Positions 15,934 to 23,981 of a DNA stretch of 33,918 nt are shown here, piece after piece. The stretch comes from Verrucomicrobiota bacterium (GTDB lineage: Bacteria; Verrucomicrobiota; Verrucomicrobiia; Opitutales; Opitutaceae). The stretch spans positions 1 to 33,918 of the forward strand of contig JAGVUB010000008.1 of NCBI GenBank assembly GCA_019136515.1. The letters run 5' to 3'. Each line of letters starts with the position of its first letter. The first letter of the stretch is position 1. The notes beneath the pieces were generated by a model, which ran no database searches, had not been told where the DNA came from, and saw only the letters and a program-made list of their open reading frames with translations. The position numbers and the translations under genes are program-made.

Positions 15934-16827
15934 TCACGGGAGTCGCACATTCTCGCGCGCGACCGCGGCCGGACCGGGCATCTCCGCCGCAGCCGCTCCG
16001 GCCCGGAAGGCCGAGGGCGGCACGCCGCTCCAGCGTTTGAACGCCCCGGAGAAGGTGTGGATGCTCGAGAATCCCACCTGCTGTGCGACCACCTCGAGTT
16101 TCGCCGAGGTGGAGCGCAGCAGCGTGCAGGCGCGCTCCATCCGGAGCTGGGTTAGATGCGCCACCGGGCTGCGCCGCAGATGCCGTTGGCAGAGCCGGCG
16201 CAGATGCTCCTCGCTCATGGCTGCGGCGTGCGCCAGTTCCCGCCCCGTCCAGTCGCGCGCGAGGTCGCCCTCCACCCGCTCCCACAGCCGCCACAACCGC
16301 ACATCCACCGGCTCGGTGCCCGCCAGCCGGCGCGCCTGCGTCTCGACCACCGCCACGAGCGACTGCAGCAGGGCCGGCGCGCGTGCCCCGGCCGCCTCCC
16401 GTGTCAGCATCTGCAGCGCGGCCACAAAATCGCCGGCTTCGGCCTCGACCAACCGCGTGCGGTCTCCGGTGATCACCGGCGGGCCGGCGCGGTCGTCGAA
16501 AAACACCCACGCAATCCGCCACGGTTCACGTCCGGCCACCTCGAACGCGTGGAGCACGTTCACCGGCGCCAGCAGCACCTGTCCCGGTCGCCAGTCCACC
16601 GCCACGCCGTCGATCAGCACGCGCCCCCGGCCGCCGAAGCACGCGACCACATGGCTGTAGGGGGAATGCGGACGGACCATCCGGTACGGCGGCCGCAACT
16701 CGCCGTGACCCACCCAGACCAGCCGGGCGGTGCGCAGCGGCGGCACATGGTCCCGGTCGAGCACCCACTCGCGGCAACGGGGACCGATGAGGTGGGTTTC
16801 ACGTAAATGCGCGAGGGGCGGCAGCAT
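15934..16827 (-). CDS. AraC-family transcriptional regulator, divergent from GH51
   Basis: A 297-residue regulator. The N-terminal half has a cupin-like sensing domain (HSPYSHVVACFGGRGRVLIDG and GQVLLAPVNVLHAFEV). The C-terminal 100 residues form the paired HTH of the AraC family: WTGRELAHAAAMSEEHLRRLCQRHLRRSPVAHLTQLRMERACTLLRST, then LEVVAQQVGFSSIHTFSGAFKRWSGVPPSAFR. The ATG at 16827 is chosen since the open frame beyond (to 16926) overlaps the GH51 promoter and signal-peptide region. Only 71 bases separate the two divergent start codons, so it likely controls GH51 and itself. Effector unknown, plausibly an arabinose-containing sugar. Confidence 0.9.
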   Translation of the reverse strand: MLPPLAHLRETHLIGPRCREWVLDRDHVPPLRTARLVWVGHGELRPPYRMVRPHSPYSHVVACFGGRGRVLIDGVAVDWRPGQVLLAPVNVLHAFEVAGREPWRIAWVFFDDRAGPPVITGDRTRLVEAEAGDFVAALQMLTREAAGARAPALLQSLVAVVETQARRLAGTEPVDVRLWRLWERVEGDLARDWTGRELAHAAAMSEEHLRRLCQRHLRRSPVAHLTQLRMERACTLLRSTSAKLEVVAQQVGFSSIHTFSGAFKRWSGVPPSAFRAGAAAAEMPGPAAVARENVRLP

Positions 16828-16855
16828 TGGCAGAAATGCGGTCCGGTGGTTTACT
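16827..16855 (+). promoter_or_regulatory. candidate sigma-70-like promoter for GH51
   Basis: TTGGCA (16827-16832), a 17-base spacer, then TTTACT (16850-16855) match the -35/-10 pattern at 5 of 6 and 4 of 6 positions. The start of transcription would fall about 37 bases before the GH51 ATG. It overlaps the first codon of the divergent AraC gene. Consensus in this phylum is poorly known, so this is a suggestion. Confidence 0.3.
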
Positions 16856-16898
16856 GGCCTCCGTCCCTTCCGGGCAACTCTTCGTTCCCTTTCACCCC

Positions 16899-18923
16899 AT
16901 GAAAAGCATCCCCTTGGCCCTCGCACTCGGCTTGGCCGTCCCGGCCCTCGCCGCTCCCGTCCCCGCCCCCGTCGTGCACCTCGATCCCGCCGCCACCGCC
17001 GCCCCGATTAATCCGTTCATCTACGGGCAGTTCATCGAACACCTCGGCCGCTGCATCTACGGCGGCATCTGGGCCGAGATGCTCGAGGACCGGAAGTTCT
17101 ATTTTCCCATCACCGCGGAGTTCGCCCCCTACCGCGGACTCAAGCCCACCGCCGGCACCTCCGACTTCAACGTCGGCAATCTCCAGCAGTCGGATTTCCC
17201 CGCGCTCGTGGCCTCGCCGTGGGAGATCATCGGCGCCCCCGCCGGCGTGGAGATGATCAGGGAGAACGCGTTCGTCGGCGAACAGACGCCGCGCATCCGG
17301 GCCGGGCACGGCATCCGTCACCACAAGCTCGGTGTCGTCGCCGGTCTCGACTACGTCGGCTACGTCTGGGCCCGCCCCACCGGCGAGCGCCCCACCACCG
17401 TCGAGGTCGCCCTCGTCTGGGGCGAAGGTCCGACCGAGCGCGCGACCCAGCGCCTCACCTTCGCCCCGGGCGACTACTCCCGCCAGCCCTTCAGCCTCCG
17501 CGCCCTCGCGCGCACCGACAACGCCCGCCTCGAACTGCGCGTCCAGGGGGCCGACACCCTCCTCGGCACCGTCTCGCTCATGCCGGGCGACAACGTCAAC
17601 GGCATGCGCCGCGACACGCTCGCCCTGCTCAAGCAACTCAATGGCACGATCTACCGTTGGCCCGGCGGCAACTTCGTCAGCGGCTACGACTGGCGCGACG
17701 GCATCGGCGACCGCGACCGCCGGCCGCCGCGCGGCAACCCCGCGTGGACCGGCATCGAGCACAACGACTTCGGCACCGACGAATTCATCGCCTTCTGTCG
17801 CGAGATCGGCACCACGCCGATGATCGCCGCCAACACCGGCTTCGGCGACGCCTACTCCGCCGCCCAGTGGGTCGAGTACGTCAACGGCCCCGCCTCCTCG
17901 CTCGCCGGCGGCTGGCGCGCCAAGAACGGCCACGCCGCCGCCTACGGCGTGAAGCACTGGTGCGTGGGCAACGAGATGTTCGGCCCGTGGCAGCTCGGCT
18001 TCATGCCCCTCCACCTGTACGCGCTGAAGCACAACCTCGTCGCCAAGGCCATGCACGCGGTCGATCCGTCGCTCGTGCTCGTCGGCGTCGGCTCCATCGG
18101 CAAGATCAACAAGGACAACGATCCCGAGCAGGTGAAACGCGGCCTCGGCTGGTCCGAGGGCATGCTGCTGGACTGCGCCGACCGCATGGACCTGATCTCC
18201 GAACACGTCTACGCCGGCCGCCTCCCGTGGGAGCCCGACACCGGCCGCGCCCCGCTCGCGACCCACGTCGGCCTGCTGCGCACCGCCATCCGCCACGTCG
18301 CCGAACAGCACCGCGCCTTCCAGGTTGGCCGGCCCGAGCTGAAGGGCCGCATCGTCCCGATCGCGATGGACGAGTGGAACTACTGGCACCGCGAATACAC
18401 CTATGGCGAACTCGGCTGCCGCTACGACTTGGCCGACGCCCTCGGCGTGGCCGTGGGCCTCCACGAGTTCTTCCGCCAGAGCGACATCATCACGATGGCA
18501 CACTACGCGCAGACGGTGAACGTGATCGGCGCGATCAAGACCAGCCGCACCGCCGCCGAGATGGAGACCACCGGCCTCGTGCTCCAGCTGTACCGCGCCC
18601 ACTTCGGCAGCGTGCCGCTCAAGCTCGCCGGCGACTTCGGTCCCCTCGATGTCGCCGCCGCGCTCACCGCCGATGGCAAGACCCTCACCCTCGCCGTCGT
18701 CAACCCGACCGCCGAAGCCCGCGCCCTGCCGCTCGCGCTCACCGGCCGCAAAATCTCCGGCCCGGCCAACGCGTGGACCATCGCCGGCAACGACGAACAC
18801 GACTTCAACGCCCCGGGCCAGCCCCGCGCCATCGACATCGTCGCGGCCTCCGGCATCGACGCCGGCCAGCCGCTCGCCGTGCCCGCGCTCAGCTGCGTGC
18901 TCTTCGCCTTGCCGATCGAATGA
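16899..18923 (+). CDS. GH51 alpha-L-arabinofuranosidase
   Basis: A 674-residue exported enzyme that removes alpha-L-arabinofuranosyl side chains from arabinoxylan, arabinan or similar glycans. Signal peptide 1-19 (LALALGLAVPALAA). The GH51 signatures are INPFIYGQFIEHLGRCIYGGIW (residues 37-58), RWPGGNFVSGYDWRDGIG (253-270), acid/base Glu359 in KHWCVGNEMFG, and nucleophile Glu492 in AMDEWNYW. A C-terminal beta domain follows (about 590-674). The ATG at 16899 is chosen for the signal peptide. It is followed after 13 bases by the second GH5 gene, so the two are co-transcribed. Divergent from an AraC regulator. Confidence 0.95.
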   Translation: MKSIPLALALGLAVPALAAPVPAPVVHLDPAATAAPINPFIYGQFIEHLGRCIYGGIWAEMLEDRKFYFPITAEFAPYRGLKPTAGTSDFNVGNLQQSDFPALVASPWEIIGAPAGVEMIRENAFVGEQTPRIRAGHGIRHHKLGVVAGLDYVGYVWARPTGERPTTVEVALVWGEGPTERATQRLTFAPGDYSRQPFSLRALARTDNARLELRVQGADTLLGTVSLMPGDNVNGMRRDTLALLKQLNGTIYRWPGGNFVSGYDWRDGIGDRDRRPPRGNPAWTGIEHNDFGTDEFIAFCREIGTTPMIAANTGFGDAYSAAQWVEYVNGPASSLAGGWRAKNGHAAAYGVKHWCVGNEMFGPWQLGFMPLHLYALKHNLVAKAMHAVDPSLVLVGVGSIGKINKDNDPEQVKRGLGWSEGMLLDCADRMDLISEHVYAGRLPWEPDTGRAPLATHVGLLRTAIRHVAEQHRAFQVGRPELKGRIVPIAMDEWNYWHREYTYGELGCRYDLADALGVAVGLHEFFRQSDIITMAHYAQTVNVIGAIKTSRTAAEMETTGLVLQLYRAHFGSVPLKLAGDFGPLDVAAALTADGKTLTLAVVNPTAEARALPLALTGRKISGPANAWTIAGNDEHDFNAPGQPRAIDIVAASGIDAGQPLAVPALSCVLFALPIE

Positions 18924-18936
18924 CCTTCCCCTCCCC

Positions 18937-20079
18937 ATGTCTATCCACCGTCTCCTGACCATCCTCCTCATGCTCCCGGCGATCGCCCTCTCCGCCGCTC
19001 CTGCTGCGGCCCCGCAGAATCCCGCCGGCTTCGCCATCAAGCGCGGCATCAACATCAGCCATTGGCTCTCCCAGGACTTCGGCTGGGCCCCCCGCGAGAA
19101 GTGGTTCACCGAAGCGGATGTCCGCTTCATTGCCGAACAGGGCTTCGACCACATCCGCCTGCCCGTCGACGAAAAGGAACTCTGGGCCGCCGACGGCCGC
19201 CCGATCGAGAGCGAGTTCAAGCGGCTCGTCACCGCCGTCGAGTGGTGCCGCACAGCCGGCCTGCGCGTCATCGTCGACCTGCACACGCTCAATTCCCACC
19301 ACTTCAACGCCGTCAACGAGGGGCTGAAGAACACTCTGTGGACCGACCCCAAGGAGCAGGAGCACCTGCTCGCCCTCTGGCGCGATCTCTCCGCTCGTCT
19401 CCGCCAGTTCCCGGTCGACTTCCTCGCCTACGAGATCCTCAACGAGCCCGTCGCCGACGACCCCGAGGACTGGAACAAGCTCGTCACGAAGTGCTACACG
19501 ATGCTGCGCACCCTTGAGCCGAACCGCGTCATGGTCTTCGGCGCGAACCGCTGGCAGATGCCGGAGAACCTGCCATTCCTCAAGGTGCCCGCGGGCGACA
19601 AGAACATCATCCTCAGCTTCCACACCTACGCCCCGCTGCTGTTCACCCACTACAAGGCCGACTGGGTGCCCACCAAGGTCTACACCGGCCCCGTGAGCTA
19701 CCCCGGTCCCATCGTCGACGAGGCCACCTTTGCGAAGTTGACCGCCAACTACGACGAGAGCCTCCGGAACCAGGTCGGCAACGCCGCCGCCGACTGGGGC
19801 CCCGCCCGGCTCCGCCAGGAGTGCGAGCCGGCCATCCGCCGCGCCAAGGAGCTCGGCCTCCAGCTCTACTGCGGCGAGTTCGGCTGCCTGCCCACCGTCC
19901 CCCGCGCCGACCGCCTCGCCTACTACCGCGATCTCGTCGGCCTTTTCGCCGCCGAGGGCATCGCCTACGCCAACTGGGAGTACAAAGGCGACTTCGGCAT
20001 CTACGAGTGGCTCGGCCTCCCGGCCCTCTGCGGCCAGCCCGACAAGGAACTGATCCAGATCCTCGCGCCGAAGAAGTAG
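18937..20079 (+). CDS. GH5-family glycoside hydrolase, copy B (cellulase-like)
   Basis: A 380-residue paralogue of the enzyme at 14752, differing at roughly 60 of 350 mature residues. Signal peptide 1-21. Catalytic residues are conserved: acid/base Glu170 (YEILNEPVADD), nucleophile Glu314 (LYCGEFGC). Differences cluster in surface helices, for example LSARLRQFPVDF against LSRALRHFPASL, while the barrel core is unchanged, so both copies look active. Only the coding sequence is duplicated; flanks differ. It follows GH51 by 13 bases. Its TAG stop (20077-20079) lies in the GTAG head of the first REP-like hairpin of the cluster downstream. Confidence 0.9.
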   Translation: MSIHRLLTILLMLPAIALSAAPAAAPQNPAGFAIKRGINISHWLSQDFGWAPREKWFTEADVRFIAEQGFDHIRLPVDEKELWAADGRPIESEFKRLVTAVEWCRTAGLRVIVDLHTLNSHHFNAVNEGLKNTLWTDPKEQEHLLALWRDLSARLRQFPVDFLAYEILNEPVADDPEDWNKLVTKCYTMLRTLEPNRVMVFGANRWQMPENLPFLKVPAGDKNIILSFHTYAPLLFTHYKADWVPTKVYTGPVSYPGPIVDEATFAKLTANYDESLRNQVGNAAADWGPARLRQECEPAIRRAKELGLQLYCGEFGCLPTVPRADRLAYYRDLVGLFAAEGIAYANWEYKGDFGIYEWLGLPALCGQPDKELIQILAPKK

Positions 20080-20350
20080 GTCCGGTCTTCGACCGGACTT
20101 CCTCGAATCCGCCGTCACGCGGCAACGCACTCCACTCCGCCGCTTGTGTCCATCGGGACCGGTCTGAGACCGGTCCTACCCGCCGCCCCATCGGCGTTTT
20201 GCGCTCCAGGTCCCCTGTAGGTCCGGTCTCCGACCGGACTTCCAGGCTCCGCCCGGGTTCCAGTTCTTTAGCCGTCGCGACCGGTCGGAGACCGGTCCTA
20301 CTTGCCGGTCCGACTTCCGTGTCGCGGTAGGTCCGGTCTTCGACCGGACT
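20076..20350. repeat. cluster of five alternating REP-like hairpins (BIME-like)
   Basis: Five copies of a GTAGG-headed hairpin, GTCCGGTC-TYC-GACCGGAC and variants, at 20076-20100 (+), 20155-20180 (-), 20217-20243 (+), 20278-20301 (-) and 20326-20350 (+). Orientation alternates strictly, and unique spacers of about 25-55 bases lie between. A sixth copy is at 165-190. The layout resembles bacterial interspersed mosaic elements built from REP sequences. The remaining gap to the GH1 gene (20351-20449) has nothing I recognise. Confidence 0.85.
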
Positions 20351-20449
20351 CTCTGACTCCCGTCCCCTCTCGCGCGCCGCACCCCCGGTCCCACTCGCTG
20401 TCCCTCGCTCTCGCGCTCTGGGTGCCTCATCCTTAGTTTCCTCCCCGCC

Positions 20450-21985
20450 ATGTCCGCCTCCCATCCTGCCAGCACCACCCGCCGCACCTTTCTCGCCCAA
20501 GGCCTCGGTCTCACCGCTGCCGCCCTCGCCATGCCTGTTCTCTCCTCCACCGCGTCCGCCTCCAACGCCGGCGCGCAACCCGGTTCCGCCACCACACCCG
20601 GCCCCTACAGCGCCGCCGCGCCGGTCCCGCCGGATTTCGAATGGGGCGTGGCCACCGCCGCGATCCAAGTCGAGGGCGCGGCCAAGGCCGACGGCCGCGG
20701 CGACAGCATCTGGGATACCTTCTGCCGCCAGCCCGGCCGCATCGCCGACGGCGGCACCGTCGATGTCTCCGCCGACCACTACCACCGGTACGCCGAGGAC
20801 ATCGCGCTCATGGCCGAGCTCAGCGTGAAGCACTACCGGTTCAGCATCTCCTGGCCGCGCATCGTCCCCGAGGGCCGCGGCGCCGTGAACGAGAAGGGCG
20901 TCGACTTCTACCGCCGCCTCGTCGACTGCCTGCGCGAGCACGGCATCACCCCGCACGCCACGCTCTACCACTGGGACCTGCCGCAGACGTTGCAGGACCG
21001 CTACGCCGGCTGGCAGAGCCGCGAGGTGGCCAAGGATTTCGCCGACTACGTGACCGCCGTCGTCTCGCGCCTCGGCGACCGGATCGACCGCTGGATGCCG
21101 CTCAACGAGATCGCCACCTTCACCTACTACAGCGGCTACGCCCTCGGGCACACCCCGCCCCACGCCCCGGGCATCAGGCTGTCCTCCCAGCGCGAGCAGT
21201 CGCAGATCATCCACCACGCCCTCCTCGCCCACGGCCTCGGCTGCCAGGCCATCCGCGCCGCTTCGCCCCGCCCCTGCCGCATCGCCGGCGCCGAGAACTA
21301 CGAGAGCTGCGTGCCGATCATCGAGACGCCCGAGCACATCGCCGCGGCAAAGCAGGCCTTCGCCGACTCCTTCGTCAACGGCGCCATTCTGCATCCGCTC
21401 CTGCACGGCCGCTGGGATCCCGCGTGGGCCGAGCTGCACCGCGAACGCCTGCCGGAGGTCGCCGACGGCGATTGGAAGATCATCGCCCAGCCGCTCGATG
21501 AGCTCGGCTTCAACTGCTACACCGGCAGCTACTTCAAGGCGTCGTCGCAAGGCCGCGGCTACGAGGGCATCGCGATTCCCACCGCCTATCCGAAGGGCGG
21601 ACTGCCGTGGCTCAACATCATCCCCGAAGCGACCTACTGGGGCATCCGGCTCGTCACCGAACAGCTCGGCGACCGCCGCCTGCCGATCTTCATCAGCGAA
21701 AACGGCCTCTCCGACAGTGCCACGGCCGATGCCTCCGGTCTCGTTTCCGACGTCGACCGCATCGCCTATTCGCGCGCCTATCTGCGCCAGATCCTGCGTG
21801 CGAAGGCGGAGGGTTATCCGGTTAGCGGTTACTACCACTGGAGCTTCCTCGACAACTTCGAGTGGTCCGAAGGTTACCGCAGCCGCTTCGGCCTCGTGCA
21901 CGTCGATTACCCCTCCCAGCGCCGCACGCCCAAGCTCGGTTATCACTGGTACCGGGAGACGATCCGCGCCGGCCAGGTGCTGTAG
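20450..21985 (+). CDS. GH1 beta-glucosidase, Tat-exported
   Basis: A 511-residue GH1 enzyme hydrolysing beta-glucosides (or related beta-glycosides) from oligosaccharides. It starts with a twin-arginine signal, TTRRTFLAQGLGLTAAALAMP (about 9-29), so it is probably exported folded; most bacterial GH1 enzymes are cytoplasmic, which makes this notable. GH1 signatures: FEWGVATAAIQVEGA (63-77), HYRFSISWPRIVPEG, YHWDLPQTLQ, acid/base Glu220 in MPLNEIATF (the usual NEP is NEI), nucleophile Glu417 in IFISENGL, and YYHWSFLDNFEWSEGY near the C-terminus. Full length for the family plus the leader. It lies between REP-like repeats on both sides and may be transcribed alone. Confidence 0.94.
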   Translation: MSASHPASTTRRTFLAQGLGLTAAALAMPVLSSTASASNAGAQPGSATTPGPYSAAAPVPPDFEWGVATAAIQVEGAAKADGRGDSIWDTFCRQPGRIADGGTVDVSADHYHRYAEDIALMAELSVKHYRFSISWPRIVPEGRGAVNEKGVDFYRRLVDCLREHGITPHATLYHWDLPQTLQDRYAGWQSREVAKDFADYVTAVVSRLGDRIDRWMPLNEIATFTYYSGYALGHTPPHAPGIRLSSQREQSQIIHHALLAHGLGCQAIRAASPRPCRIAGAENYESCVPIIETPEHIAAAKQAFADSFVNGAILHPLLHGRWDPAWAELHRERLPEVADGDWKIIAQPLDELGFNCYTGSYFKASSQGRGYEGIAIPTAYPKGGLPWLNIIPEATYWGIRLVTEQLGDRRLPIFISENGLSDSATADASGLVSDVDRIAYSRAYLRQILRAKAEGYPVSGYYHWSFLDNFEWSEGYRSRFGLVHVDYPSQRRTPKLGYHWYRETIRAGQVL

Positions 21986-22009
21986 TCGGTCACATCCCGG
22001 CCGCCTGTC

Positions 22010-22071
22010 GTAGCGAAGTTCGCCAGAACTTCGACCGTTCGCGCCCAAGACGAAAGCCTTGGCGGCTTTCG
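22010..22071 (+). repeat. REP-like element, GTAGCGAA family, copy 2
   Basis: GTAGC followed by GAAGTTC-GCCA-GAACTTC (7-bp stem) and, 25 bases on, GAAAGCC-TTGGC-GGCTTTC (7-bp stem). It sits between the convergent ends of the GH1 gene and the second AraC gene. This is the best preserved copy in the window. Confidence 0.8.
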
Positions 22072-22129
22072 CCCCGTCGCGGTACGGCGCATGTCTGGAG
22101 ATCAGGCGGGCCGCGAGAACCGTTCGCGA

Positions 22130-23011
22130 CTACGCCCCGGCGGAGTGCCGGCTCTGCACGAACGCCTGCGGCGAGAGCCCGTGCACCCGTTTGAACGCCC
22201 GGGAGAACTGGAAGGCGTCCAGCCCCAGCCGGTCCGCTACCTCGCGGACCAGCGACTGCCCGCCGTCCAGCAGCCCGGCCGCATGGTGCATCTTCAAACG
22301 CATCAACAATCGATAGGGCGGTTGCCCCGCAAACCGCACGAACAACCGGCTGAGGTACGCCGGCGCCACATGGCACGCGGCCGCCAGTTCCTCCGCCGTC
22401 TGCAGTCTCAGGAAGTTGTCCTCCAGATGCCGCTGACACCGCAGGAAACTGTGGAGCGCGTGGTTCGCGCGCGCCGTCCCCGGCTGCCGCACCTCGGAGA
22501 CCAGCAGCATCAGGATGCGCCCCTGCAACGCCGCGATCCGCGCCGCCGTCCGGGTGCCGCGGCGACCGGCGAAGAGCAACTGCTCGAACGCCGCCTGCAC
22601 CTCGTCGGCCGCCGTCACCGTCTGGCAGGTTCCGAGCGCGACACCCGACGCACGCATCGCCGCCTCCGCGCCCGGACCGGCAAAGTTCACGAAATACTTC
22701 GAGAGCGGTTCGGCCGGGTCGGGCGTGATCGCATGGGCGACACCGGGCCCGTAGGTGAAGACGCTGCCCCGCGCCAACGCGTGGTTGCGTCCCCGGATGC
22801 GCAACGTGCCCCGCCCCCGCGCCACGAACTCCAGCGTGCAGTACCGGAAACCGCCCCGCTCGATCCGGTAGTCGGGCGCCGAGCGCTCCCAGCCGCCCGC
22901 CACCACGCACGGCTCGTCCGCCCGCCGCCGCTGCAGCCCGAGGTAGAAACGACGGGCCTCGACCACCTCGCGGGACATGTACGCCGGCAGTTCCGGTGCG
23001 TGTTGGGGCAT
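22130..23011 (-). CDS. AraC-family transcriptional regulator, divergent from the sugar-oxidation genes
   Basis: A 293-residue regulator. The N-terminal part is a cupin-like ligand-binding domain (FRYCTLEFVARGRGTLRIRG, then GSVFTYGPGVAHAITPDP). The C-terminal part holds two HTH motifs: LQTAEELAAACHVAPAYLSRLFVRFAGQPPYRLLMRLKM and LVREVADRLGLDAFQFSRAFKRVHGLSPQAF. The ATG at 23011 is chosen because the frame upstream lacks domain sequence and crosses the 21-bp-spaced direct repeat at 23053-23089; an ATG at 23065 would add 18 residues. It is divergent from the lactonase-like gene across 123 bases and likely controls the 23.1-27.2 kb genes. Effector unknown. Confidence 0.9.
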   Translation of the reverse strand: MPQHAPELPAYMSREVVEARRFYLGLQRRRADEPCVVAGGWERSAPDYRIERGGFRYCTLEFVARGRGTLRIRGRNHALARGSVFTYGPGVAHAITPDPAEPLSKYFVNFAGPGAEAAMRASGVALGTCQTVTAADEVQAAFEQLLFAGRRGTRTAARIAALQGRILMLLVSEVRQPGTARANHALHSFLRCQRHLEDNFLRLQTAEELAAACHVAPAYLSRLFVRFAGQPPYRLLMRLKMHHAAGLLDGGQSLVREVADRLGLDAFQFSRAFKRVHGLSPQAFVQSRHSAGA

Positions 23012-23052
23012 GCCCGTAAGGATCGGATGGCCGCGCCCGGAAGGCAACCGTT

Positions 23053-23089
23053 CAAGAATCGCCATGCCTCCGACAAGAACCGCCATTCC
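23053..23089. promoter_or_regulatory. direct repeat with 21-bp spacing, candidate AraC-type operator
   Basis: CAAGAATCGCCATGCC (23053-23068) and CAAGAACCGCCATTCC (23074-23089) match at 14 of 16 bases and start exactly 21 bp apart, two helical turns. Direct half-sites at 21 bp are the arrangement bound by AraC at araI1-I2. They lie between the divergent AraC and lactonase-like genes. Confidence 0.5.
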
Positions 23090-23134
23090 GCCGGCGCCGG
23101 AGAAGGCGTATGCTCCATCGCACCCGCCGGCCCC

Positions 23135-23971
23135 ATGCGCATCGATGCCCACCAGCATTTCTGGCACTATTCCCCGGCGGAGTACGACTGGATCGACGCC
23201 TCGATGGCCGCGATCCGCCGGGATTTTCTGCCGCCCGATCTCGCTCCGCTCCTCGCCGCCGCCGGGCTCGACGGCAGCATCGCCGTGCAGGCGCGCCAGT
23301 CCGTCCGCGAAACGGAGTGGCTGCTCGCCTTCGCCGCCGCCTATCCGCAAATCAAGGGTGTCGTCGGCTGGGTGCCCCTGGCGGAGCGCGGGACCGGCGT
23401 CGGGAATTTGCTCGACCGATACGCCGGCGAGCCGGCCTTCAAGGGCGTGCGCCATGTGCTCCAGGGCGCGCCGGACAGCTACCTCGAGCACCCGGGCTTC
23501 AATGCCGCCCTGCACGAAGTCGCCGCCCGCAACTTGACCTACGATCTCCTCGTTTACGCCCGCCAGCTGCCTGCGGCGCGGCATTGGGTCGACCGTCACC
23601 CCACGCTGCGCATCGTCGTCGACCACATCGCCAAACCCGTCGTCGCGGGCGCGCCACCCCGCGAGTGGCGCGCACACCTCCGCGAGCTCGCCTGCCGCGA
23701 ACACGTCTGCTGCAAGTTTTCCGGGGTCGTCACCGAGGTGCCGGGCTGGCGCTGGACGCCGGAGTTGCTCCGGCCGTACTTCGAGGTGGTGCTCGAGGCC
23801 TTCGGACCGCAGCGGCTGATGTTCGGCTCCGACTGGCCGGTCTGCCTCGTCGCCACGGACTACGCCCGCTGGGCCGCCTTCGTCGCCACCTGTGTCGCCC
23901 CGCTCGCCGCCTCCGAACGCGCCGCCATCCTCGGCGAAACGGCCGTCCGCTTCTACCACATCGACACCTGA
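23135..23971 (+). CDS. amidohydrolase-2 family sugar lactonase-like protein
   Basis: A 278-residue TIM-barrel metal-dependent hydrolase of the family that contains L-fucono-1,5-lactonase and L-rhamnono-lactonase. It has the N-terminal DAHQHFW with metal ligands His6 and His8, the VQARQSVRETEWLL segment, VVDHIAKP (histidine ligand), and FGSDWPV with the catalytic Asp near the C-terminus. The expected role is opening of an aldonolactone in non-phosphorylative sugar oxidation in the cytoplasm; no signal peptide is present. The aldo-keto reductase gene follows after 10 bases, and the pair fits dehydrogenase plus lactonase. Which sugar is not shown by the sequence. Confidence 0.88.
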   Translation: MRIDAHQHFWHYSPAEYDWIDASMAAIRRDFLPPDLAPLLAAAGLDGSIAVQARQSVRETEWLLAFAAAYPQIKGVVGWVPLAERGTGVGNLLDRYAGEPAFKGVRHVLQGAPDSYLEHPGFNAALHEVAARNLTYDLLVYARQLPAARHWVDRHPTLRIVVDHIAKPVVAGAPPREWRAHLRELACREHVCCKFSGVVTEVPGWRWTPELLRPYFEVVLEAFGPQRLMFGSDWPVCLVATDYARWAAFVATCVAPLAASERAAILGETAVRFYHIDT

Positions 23972-23981
23972 TCCAGCGCCC

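Noticed and set aside
16851..19352. Long minus-strand open frame across GH51 and the start of GH5 copy B
   Set aside because: Shadow of two recognised genes; no family motif and it crosses their boundary.
20076..20350. CRISPR array
   Set aside because: Units are palindromic, alternate in strand and have uneven spacers; no cas gene is nearby. A REP/BIME-type cluster fits better.
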